Assembly (NCBI GenBank): GCA_937139495.1
Contig: CAKZQC010000003.1
Coordinates: forward strand, 1-64,000
From: an uncultured Saprospiraceae bacterium
GTDB taxonomy: Bacteria; Bacteroidota; Bacteroidia; Chitinophagales; Saprospiraceae
Length of the DNA stretch: 64,000 bases
Direction: 5' to 3'
Shown here: piece after piece, positions 34,561-41,705 of the stretch
How positions within the stretch are numbered: the stretch's first letter is position 1
Layout: each line of letters begins with the position of its first letter
The notes under the pieces: model-generated
Seen by the model: the letters and a program-made list of their open reading frames with translations, nothing else
What the model was told of the DNA's origin: nothing
Databases searched by the model: none
Translations under genes and position numbers: made by a program

Positions 34561-36129
34561 ATGAATCCACAAGAAGAATACGACAACCTCGACCAAGATT
34601 ATATCAATATTCAGGAAGCGGACTGGAGAGATATTGCGTCAGCAGAACCAGAACAAATTATATTGGAAGAAGAACCCGTAGCTATAGAGTCAGAAACGAA
34701 GGAAGAGGAGTTAACGGCAGAAGAAGGTAGTGAGCAAGCAGAAAAAACAGCCGCAACAGACAAAGAAAATCAAACATCGGAAGGAGATATAGCCAACGAA
34801 TTGGTCGAAAAAATGGATCAAGTGGAGAACTCTCCACTTTCGGTAGAAGCTGTAATTGCGAAGATAGAAGCTGCTGCCGAACAAGAAAACATTGTATTGG
34901 AAGAGGGAGAAAACACTCAAATAGCCGATCAAGTTATCCAAGATTACAAACAAAAGATGCAAAGTGCTAAGTTAGAGGATTTGCAAGACAACGAATCTGT
35001 TGTTATTAATTTAGAGAACATCATTCAGGAGGCGTTAGAAAACTATACGCCAATTGAGTCCATGACACTAGGTGCTCAACGAGAAGATATTGAAACTATA
35101 CTAGAAGAACTCCAAGAAAATGAAAATAAAGTAGCCGAGCAACCTAGCCAAGAGGCTAAAACAAGTGTACTTCAAGAAATAATAGAGGAGCTAGCGGAGG
35201 ACAAAGGGCTAGAAGTAGAAGTAGTAACTAACGATGAGCTGATAGAAGAGCAGGTCGCTAGTATGCTTGTGCAAGAGAATGCAGAGGAGGAAGTAGAAGA
35301 AAAAATCATTAGTTTGGGAGAGCTATCAGACAGACAAAACACTTCCAATACAATAGAACTCGTGCAGCAAATTTTAGATGGTGGTAGCCTACAATTTGCC
35401 GATGAGGAATCAAAGCAAGTATTTGATGAAGTTTATCGTTTAGCTTCTGAGCAATTTAAAGAGCAATTAGATTTATTGGATAAAAGCGATATGACCTATG
35501 AAGTAGATGTTAATGTAGATGCCTTTGTAATAGGTGGGGAAAATGAAAATCAACTAGGAGAAGTCGCTTATGAATTCCATAAAGATTACACAAAAGATAA
35601 AATTGTAATTCAAGTAGGCAAAAATGTCGTTTTCAAGGAGGGTACTTTAGCCGATGAGTTAACAGGTGCAATACAATATCAACAAGGAAAAATGGGTTTT
35701 GCTTTGAAGCCTGATGGTCAAGTAGTAGCAGTCGGCTATGACAAACAAGACGAGATTGAGACAAAAATTAATGCTTTACAGATAGCAGAAGCAAAACTGG
35801 CAGAAGTCCAATTAATTGATCCCGAAGCTACACTTCCGAAAGATGATGCGTCTTTTAAAAACTATCACTCCACTGGTAATTATGACGGATATTTTGAAAA
35901 TGATATTTATGGTCAAATGTATGAGTTTAGCAACCCTGATAATTCGCCCGCTTTTGGTACTGCTAATAACCCTTTGCAATGGTCAAAAGCTATAAATGAT
36001 GCAATCTTTGATGCTTTTTCTTTAAAAGCAAATGTAGAAAAAGATGAAGAAAACAACACTATAATGGTTCCAGGTGGAGATAGCTTAATACAAGGTCGTT
36101 GGTCTGGCAGTGAACATTTAAAAGAATAA
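34561..36129 (+). CDS. Very acidic protein with metallopeptidase-like C-terminal region lacking zinc ligands
   Basis: A 522-residue protein without signal peptide. Residues 1-260 are glutamate-rich and repetitive in feel (EEEPVAIESETKEEELTAEE; LQEIIEELAED), probably disordered or coiled. From about 280 the protein looks folded: a helix (EESKQVFDEVYRLASEQF), strands (YEVDVNVDAFVIGG; KDKIVIQVGKN), then LADELTGAIQYQQGKMGF (363-380) and GYDKQDEIETKINAL (392-406). That last order resembles a metallopeptidase-type domain at the C-terminus of Bacteroidota Rhs-like proteins that I recall as HELxHAYQFxxGxxSF...YDxxDExEAY. Here both zinc His are replaced (D365, G369) while E366 is kept, so if related it would be catalytically dead. 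The family match is from memory and unproven. First of three tightly packed genes. Confidence 0.65.
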   Translation: MNPQEEYDNLDQDYINIQEADWRDIASAEPEQIILEEEPVAIESETKEEELTAEEGSEQAEKTAATDKENQTSEGDIANELVEKMDQVENSPLSVEAVIAKIEAAAEQENIVLEEGENTQIADQVIQDYKQKMQSAKLEDLQDNESVVINLENIIQEALENYTPIESMTLGAQREDIETILEELQENENKVAEQPSQEAKTSVLQEIIEELAEDKGLEVEVVTNDELIEEQVASMLVQENAEEEVEEKIISLGELSDRQNTSNTIELVQQILDGGSLQFADEESKQVFDEVYRLASEQFKEQLDLLDKSDMTYEVDVNVDAFVIGGENENQLGEVAYEFHKDYTKDKIVIQVGKNVVFKEGTLADELTGAIQYQQGKMGFALKPDGQVVAVGYDKQDEIETKINALQIAEAKLAEVQLIDPEATLPKDDASFKNYHSTGNYDGYFENDIYGQMYEFSNPDNSPAFGTANNPLQWSKAINDAIFDAFSLKANVEKDEENNTIMVPGGDSLIQGRWSGSEHLKE

Positions 36130-36132
36130 ACT

Positions 36133-36558
36133 ATGAGAACATACTTCACACTACTCCTCCTTTTAGGCATTGTTATAGGTAGCTGTAAGTCAACAGAGAA
36201 CAATATCAATCGACCAATTAACTTTACTCTTATCACGTCCAATAGTCATCTGATACTGCCCTTTGTCAACTCAAAAGATAGTCATGCTTTGCAATTGGTA
36301 AACCTACAAAATGCAGTACTACCTGACACCATTTTTTTTCAATTGCAAAAAGCAAATCAACGCAGTAGCAATTGTATTGAAGTATGGCGTATAAGCAAGA
36401 CGGATACTGTCGTATATACGCCTACGCCTGATTATAGCTGCATTTATATTGACAAAGTGCCACATGTTTCCAAAAAAAAGACATTGGATAAAGAAAACTC
36501 AGCAGCCGTAGAAAAAACAATAAGTCCAGTCCCTAAAACAATGCGTAGAAATGATTAA
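36133..36558 (+). CDS. Small lipoprotein of the acidic-protein operon
   Basis: Lipoprotein signal (MRTYFTLLLLLGIVIGSC, C18). The mature 124 residues start with NINRPINFTLITSNSHLILPF, then LQLVNLQNAVLPDTIFFQLQ and a YTPTPDYSCIYIDKV segment, and end in a basic tail (TMRRND). I do not recognise a family. It starts 3 bases after the acidic gene and its end overlaps the next start by 8 bases, so the three are one translational unit. Confidence 0.7.
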   Translation: MRTYFTLLLLLGIVIGSCKSTENNINRPINFTLITSNSHLILPFVNSKDSHALQLVNLQNAVLPDTIFFQLQKANQRSSNCIEVWRISKTDTVVYTPTPDYSCIYIDKVPHVSKKKTLDKENSAAVEKTISPVPKTMRRND

Positions 36559-36991
36559 ACTCAAAATATTATTAATAAGCTGCACGCTATTTTATTTTGG
36601 TCGTAGCTCTGCTCAAAAAGTAGATACCTTACACCTAGACACACTTTGGCAAATAGCAGGTATCCAACAAGTGCTAAAGCTCAACAAAAAGCCTACTAGA
36701 AGTATTCGTATTATTAATTTGCAACAGCAATATATTATCCGTAGTCAAGCCTATCAAGAGATAGCTATCAACCATTTGCAGCAACTACCTTTTGACCTCA
36801 ACACAGGCTATTATAGAGATATAATTGTGTCAGGTAGTAGCAAAAAAGACAACCATCTGGAACTTGATATTTATACAACGGAGTTTGAGCCCACTCAATT
36901 TCCGAGCATTCGGCTACACATTGTCGCTATTTTCAAGAAAAAAGGCAAGCAATATATTTTGCAAGACATACAACATAGTCAGTGGGATTGA
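36551..36991 (+). CDS. Small secreted protein, third gene of the acidic-protein operon
   Basis: Signal peptide about residues 1-22 (MIKLKILLISCTLFYFGRSSAQ; the Cys at 11 is not in a lipobox position). The mature part is beta-rich: KVDTLHLDTLWQIAGIQQVL, SIRIINLQQQYIIRSQ, DIIVSGSSKKDNHLELDIY and SIRLHIVAIFKKKGKQYILQDI. The shape fits a small secreted all-beta protein; family unknown. It overlaps the preceding lipoprotein gene by 8 bases and its stop is 6 bases from that of the convergent CHAT gene. Confidence 0.68.
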   Translation: MIKLKILLISCTLFYFGRSSAQKVDTLHLDTLWQIAGIQQVLKLNKKPTRSIRIINLQQQYIIRSQAYQEIAINHLQQLPFDLNTGYYRDIIVSGSSKKDNHLELDIYTTEFEPTQFPSIRLHIVAIFKKKGKQYILQDIQHSQWD

Positions 36992-36997
36992 TAACCT

Positions 36998-39925
36998 TTA
37001 CGCTGCACGTTTTCTTTGGCGATAAATACCCACACCGCCCAATAGCATAACGACTAATCCTACTCCAATACCAATCCACTGCCAGTTAGTTTTTGTTTGG
37101 ATACGCACAGGACTCGTAGCTCCCAACTGCACGAAGGCAGACCAAAAAGCGGGGTGTCCTGCGAGTCCTTCTGTCATTGCCAAGTATTCTAGTTTGGCTT
37201 GACGCAATGCCTCACTTTTGGTGACCCCTGCTGCCAAATGTTCATAAAAAGACTGCATAATAATCGCTGTTGCTTGGTCATTGACCTGCCACAAGCTCAT
37301 AACGACCGAAGGAGCTCCAGCATACATGAACGAGCGAGCCAATGACATGACACCTTCTCCTTGTTCAAACTTACCATAGCCTGTTTCGCAAGCCGACAAG
37401 ACGACCAAATCGGCATTCAGATGAAGTTGGCTAATCTCATACGCCTGCAAAAAATTATTTTCTAAACTGTCGTTATTTTCGGTAAGTACAATACTTGACA
37501 ACAGTGGTTTTTCATGATTATTGAAACCATGTGCCGCCAAATGCAAAATGCCATAATCCGCTGCTAATGCTTTAAAATTTCTTTCGTTGGCATCTTGCTT
37601 ATAATAATAATCGCCTGCAAATATTTTGGAAATACCTTGTATCTCTAGTGGAGTACCCTTGATAGCACCCAAATTGCCTCTTATTGCCAATTCGTTTGTT
37701 CTTCTTCTAGTCGAATCTTGATCCTCCGTTTTGCCGCCATAATCACCTGCCATAGCTAGCACTTTATGATTGTGCTGTTTGGGTGGGTTCGTTTGGTACT
37801 GCTGCCACAATGCTGCCGAGTAACTGTAACTAACCGTATAATCTTTTAGCAAATATGGCATTGTAGCGTAAGATTGTTCGTCGGTCACTTTTTCGGTCAA
37901 AAATGCCTCAAAGGGCAAGTAGTTGAGTTCGCCATCAGGCACAATAATCAGTTGTTTGTGTGTCGGAAAATCTTGCAATGCAATTTTTAGGATGGTCGCA
38001 TAAAACCAATAGCCCATCTTTGTATAATTTTCGTACGCCGCAGCTGTATTTTTAAACTGCTTATAGTCAGACAATAACTGATGGAAGTTCTTTGCTTCTT
38101 TTTGCAACTCTTGGGGAGAAACATTGAGCGTATATGATTTGACTTCGCTACTACTTACTGCAAAAAGATAAATCAAATCGGGCGTAATATAATACTCCAA
38201 CAACAAAGCACCTGTTGGAATTTCTTGCTGAATCTCAGCTATATTTATGGTCTTTACTTGGTAGCGATGTTCGTAATATTTGGGATATTTTTCTTTGATA
38301 TTTTGCTGTAGGATTTTTAGATTGAGCGTCCAGTCCGAAATAGATTTGCTAATCTCTTCCTGCTCTCTTTTGTTAGCTGTCTGCAATAATTGACTTTTCA
38401 AATCAACAATATAATTTTGATATTGCTCCTGCAATTGCTGAATAGAATCAGGTAATTCGCCCCAGCTATAAGCAGCCTCATCTTGCAAGGCATCCGTTAG
38501 TAATATAGACTTATTTTGTTCTGCCAATTTAAAGGCAACTGCTTCATAATTGGCGGAACTCAATAGTTGATTAGCTTTTAGTGCTGCTTGTACAAAAAAC
38601 GATTGCAACTCCCCCAATACTAGCTTGTCCTTTCTAGATCGTATGGTGCGAATTTCTTTTTGCAATTCAATCGCCACCAAAGCATAATCAGAATAAAGCT
38701 GTAAGGTTGCTTTATCCTTGTTTTTATGGTATAGAGCCTCTAACGCAATCAGCGTTTGCTTCATGCTGGCAAGCAACTGCATATAATTCGCACAGTCCTC
38801 TATTTTTATTTGAAGTACATCTACCTTTTCTTCAGCCGTAGTTGTTATCAAGTTCGCCCAAAAACTTTTTAAACAGTACTGATAAGCTTCTTCATACTTT
38901 CCCATATCTATTTTGATAGTTGCCAACTGCAGGTAGTTGTGCGCTACTCGATGATGTTGCAATCCTAGAGCATCCACTTCCAACTGAAATGCCTCTTTAT
39001 TTTTTGCTATTGCTTCTAGATACTTCCCTTCTTTTTTGTCAATCATAGCTAGTGTCTGCAACACATTACTTTTGTACAGCCCTAGCGAATGTCCATTTAT
39101 TTTCCGGAGAATATCCAATGCTTCACTTAACACATCTTTTGCTTCTTTATTCCTACTTGTCACTTCGTATAATTTGCCCAGATTACTTAACAAAATCACA
39201 TACCCCGTATTTTTTTTTCCAAATATCTCCGCATCTCTTTTTAATAACTCTAAATAGATTTCGTCCGCCTCTTTATATTGCCTCAAATCACTATAAATAG
39301 TAGCTAAATTGTGCTTAACTTCTGAATAAAACTCAGGTTCGTCCTCCAAAAGTGCCAACAATTGCAAATAGATAGTTTTGGCATCTTCATACCGCCCTGC
39401 ATTGCTGTACATAACAGCCAACTGAGAGCGAATCTCTAATGAAGAAATGTCTTCTTTACCAAACATTTCATTTCCTAATCCTATAGCTTCCAAATAAATA
39501 GACTCTGCACTTCTATACTTTCCTTGGCGATCGAGCGCAATAGCTAAATCAGCTAAACCCAAAAAATAATCCTCTGTCTTTTCTAACGATAGCTCTAGCA
39601 GTAGCTTGTTTCTTTCTCGTAAATACTCCTCTGCACTCTTGTAGTCGTCACTAAAAAAATGAACCACCACTAAATCTTGCAAGTAACTCAATCGTAAAGA
39701 ATCTAACTCCTCTTTTGTCGCTACATTATCAGCAGACACTAATACAGCCAATTGATTTTTTAAGTGCGGAATCGCTTTCTCAAACGTGCTATTTATAATA
39801 CACTCTTCTACATAAGCATCCAGTTCTTCGCCTGATAAGAACTTCTCTCCTGTTTGCCCTAACAAGAAAAATACATTGATAACCATAAAAAAAACAAAAA
39901 CACTAAAACCTATCTTATTGAACAT
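36998..39925 (-). CDS. TPR-CHAT protein, membrane anchored
   Basis: N-terminal hydrophobic signal or anchor (FSVFVFFMVINVFFLLGQ), then about eight TPR units from residue 90 to 400 (YRSAESIYLEAIGLG; YEDAKTIYLQLLALL; YKEADEIYLELLKRD). A long helical linker follows, then a CHAT caspase-fold domain about 650-935, with the catalytic pair H799 (HLAAHGFNNH) and C846 (LSACETG). It ends with a membrane helix (about 949-967) and a basic tail RQRKRAA. This topology places the protease domain in the periplasm, tied to the inner membrane. That differs from the cytoplasmic TPR-CHAT of Craspase systems. Its substrate is unknown. A promoter match is present 26 bases upstream of the ATG. Confidence 0.9.
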   Translation of the reverse strand: MFNKIGFSVFVFFMVINVFFLLGQTGEKFLSGEELDAYVEECIINSTFEKAIPHLKNQLAVLVSADNVATKEELDSLRLSYLQDLVVVHFFSDDYKSAEEYLRERNKLLLELSLEKTEDYFLGLADLAIALDRQGKYRSAESIYLEAIGLGNEMFGKEDISSLEIRSQLAVMYSNAGRYEDAKTIYLQLLALLEDEPEFYSEVKHNLATIYSDLRQYKEADEIYLELLKRDAEIFGKKNTGYVILLSNLGKLYEVTSRNKEAKDVLSEALDILRKINGHSLGLYKSNVLQTLAMIDKKEGKYLEAIAKNKEAFQLEVDALGLQHHRVAHNYLQLATIKIDMGKYEEAYQYCLKSFWANLITTTAEEKVDVLQIKIEDCANYMQLLASMKQTLIALEALYHKNKDKATLQLYSDYALVAIELQKEIRTIRSRKDKLVLGELQSFFVQAALKANQLLSSANYEAVAFKLAEQNKSILLTDALQDEAAYSWGELPDSIQQLQEQYQNYIVDLKSQLLQTANKREQEEISKSISDWTLNLKILQQNIKEKYPKYYEHRYQVKTINIAEIQQEIPTGALLLEYYITPDLIYLFAVSSSEVKSYTLNVSPQELQKEAKNFHQLLSDYKQFKNTAAAYENYTKMGYWFYATILKIALQDFPTHKQLIIVPDGELNYLPFEAFLTEKVTDEQSYATMPYLLKDYTVSYSYSAALWQQYQTNPPKQHNHKVLAMAGDYGGKTEDQDSTRRRTNELAIRGNLGAIKGTPLEIQGISKIFAGDYYYKQDANERNFKALAADYGILHLAAHGFNNHEKPLLSSIVLTENNDSLENNFLQAYEISQLHLNADLVVLSACETGYGKFEQGEGVMSLARSFMYAGAPSVVMSLWQVNDQATAIIMQSFYEHLAAGVTKSEALRQAKLEYLAMTEGLAGHPAFWSAFVQLGATSPVRIQTKTNWQWIGIGVGLVVMLLGGVGIYRQRKRAA

Positions 39926-39950
39926 AACTCGTTTTTTAATTGTGGAACTT

Positions 39951-39982
39951 CAAAGATACATCTTTTGTACCCCTATTGCAAA
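39951..39982 (-). promoter_or_regulatory. Bacteroidota-type promoter for the TPR-CHAT gene
   Basis: On the minus strand: TTTG (39982-39979), 20 bases, TATCTTTG (39958-39951). Start predicted near 39945, giving a leader of about 20 bases. Confidence 0.65.
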
Positions 39983-40106
39983 ATATATACTCAAACCTCT
40001 AATAATCAACCTCTATAACTAGGAATAATTTTGAATCTACAAAGCTCTTCTAGCTACTCAAAATTATGTATCTTTAGAGCTTTATTTTTGTACTTCAAAC
40101 ATACTT

Positions 40107-40595
40107 ATGACGGCTCCTATTATCCGCAAAGGACACCCAAAAGACCTTCCTGCCTTATTGGCACTCATACAAGAGTTGGCTGCTTACGAGCATGCTGCCG
40201 ACCAAGTCGAAATAACATTAGAAACCCTCGAAAAAGAAGGCTTTGGAGATACGCCTCTGTTTTACTTTTTGGTAGCAGAAATTGATGGTCAAGTAGTTGG
40301 TACTGCCCTCTATTTCCATACCTATTCTACTTGGAAAGGTCGTGTATTGTATCTCGAAGATTTGGTTGTCCAGCAGTCGTTTAGACGACTCGGAATTGGT
40401 AAACTATTGTTTGATGGATTGGTGCAAGAAGCACAGCAACTAGACGCAAAACGCCTTTGTTGGCAAGTACTAGACTGGAATACGCCTGCTATTCAATTCT
40501 ACAAAAAAATACAAACGAATTTTGATTCTGAATGGATCAATTGCAAACTAACCGCCACTCAAATACAAAACTACTCTTCTACTCATGGTGCATGA
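40107..40595 (+). CDS. GNAT-family N-acetyltransferase
   Basis: The 162-residue GNAT fold with the acetyl-CoA loop in LEDLVVQQSFRRLGIGKLLFDGL (motif A, R-x-x-G-I-G). PLFYFLVAEIDGQVVGTALYFHTYSTWKGRVLY before it, and the C-terminal RLCWQVLDWNTPAIQFYKKI, resemble diamine (spermidine/spermine) acetyltransferases of the SAT1 group. Acetylates an amine such as a polyamine or thialysine, but the substrate is only suggested. The stop codon lies 11 bases inside the next gene, so the two are coupled. Confidence 0.88.
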   Translation: MTAPIIRKGHPKDLPALLALIQELAAYEHAADQVEITLETLEKEGFGDTPLFYFLVAEIDGQVVGTALYFHTYSTWKGRVLYLEDLVVQQSFRRLGIGKLLFDGLVQEAQQLDAKRLCWQVLDWNTPAIQFYKKIQTNFDSEWINCKLTATQIQNYSSTHGA

Positions 40596-41649
40596 TTATC
40601 TACTCGTAGGACAAGGTATAGCGGGTACCCTACTCGCTCATTTCCTACTTCAAGAACAGCAAAAAATTGCCATCATTGATGCCGACCATCAAGAATCTAG
40701 TTCGATGGTAGCTGCGGGATTGGTCAATCCGATTACGGGTAGGCGTTTTGTCAAAAGTTGGCATATTGACACCTTGATTCCCTTTGCTAAAGCTACTTAT
40801 TTGGCACTCGAAAAGCAGCTGGATATTTCTATCTTTGACCCCAAAGAAGTAGCCATGCTTTTTGGCAATATTAAGGTAGAAAACGACTGGTTGGCTCGCT
40901 CTGCTGACGCCGACATCCAAGATTATATTGCCCCCAAGGCTGATTTAGATTTTTATCGCCAATTTTTGAATAATGTAGAAAGTGGCGTGGAGTTCACACA
41001 AGCTGCACGCGTCAAACTACGTGATTTGATACTGCATTATCAGCAATTGCTGCAACAGCAAGCCACCTACCGAGTCACAACATTCGACTACAGTCAACTC
41101 CAAATATTGCCTGACCATGTTGTCTATCAAGACATCAAAGCCAAACGTATTATTTTCTGCGAAGGCTATCAAGCGATGAACAATCCTTACTTCAATTATC
41201 TGCCATTCAAACCTGCCAAAGGCGAAATATTACTCGTAAAAATCCCGAATTATCCTGCTTCTCAAAAACTGATTAAGCACGGCATTTTCATTATTCATTG
41301 GCAAGATGATTTGTACTGGGTCGGCAGCTCTTATTTGCCCAATTACGAATATACACACCCCACAGAAGTAGAGCGAAAAAACCTAGAGACTAAGCTACAA
41401 CAAATCTTACAATTGCCCTACGAAGTAGTGGAGCATCAGGCTGCTATTCGCCCAACGGTCAAGGATAGGAAACCGTTCTTGGGGCAGCATCCTCGTTATC
41501 CCAATCTATATATTTTCAATGGATTGGGAGCTAAAGGTTCCTATCTGGGTCCTTATTTTGCTCATCAGTTAGTTGCCAATATGGAGCAACAAATCCCTTT
41601 GGACGACTTGGTCAATATTGATCGTTATCAAAACTTGTATGTTGGCTAA
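40585..41649 (+). CDS. FAD-dependent amino-acid-oxidase-type oxidoreductase
   Basis: DAO-family flavoenzyme. The N-terminal YLLVGQGIAGTLLAHFLLQE binds ADP of FAD (G-x-G-x-x-G), followed by IAIIDAD and the DAO mark SSMVAAGLVNPITGRRF. The C-terminal QAAIRPTVKDRKPFLGQHP and FNGLGAKGSYLGPYFA motifs close the FAD site. Family members oxidise amino groups (glycine oxidase, MnmC-like FAD domains, D-amino-acid dehydrogenase). Coupled to the upstream GNAT gene by an 11-base overlap, so it may act in the same amine-related pathway; that is inference. Confidence 0.85.
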   Translation: MVHDYLLVGQGIAGTLLAHFLLQEQQKIAIIDADHQESSSMVAAGLVNPITGRRFVKSWHIDTLIPFAKATYLALEKQLDISIFDPKEVAMLFGNIKVENDWLARSADADIQDYIAPKADLDFYRQFLNNVESGVEFTQAARVKLRDLILHYQQLLQQQATYRVTTFDYSQLQILPDHVVYQDIKAKRIIFCEGYQAMNNPYFNYLPFKPAKGEILLVKIPNYPASQKLIKHGIFIIHWQDDLYWVGSSYLPNYEYTHPTEVERKNLETKLQQILQLPYEVVEHQAAIRPTVKDRKPFLGQHPRYPNLYIFNGLGAKGSYLGPYFAHQLVANMEQQIPLDDLVNIDRYQNLYVG

Positions 41650-41705
41650 TTATTGCTACCTGCATTCAATACCTTTATTACCAATCTATTAGACATTACA
41701 TTACC

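Noticed and set aside
36998..39925. Possible CRISPR-linked (Craspase) TPR-CHAT system
   Set aside because: No cas genes or repeat array lie in the window, and the protein has an export signal and a membrane tail, unlike the cytoplasmic Craspase subunit.
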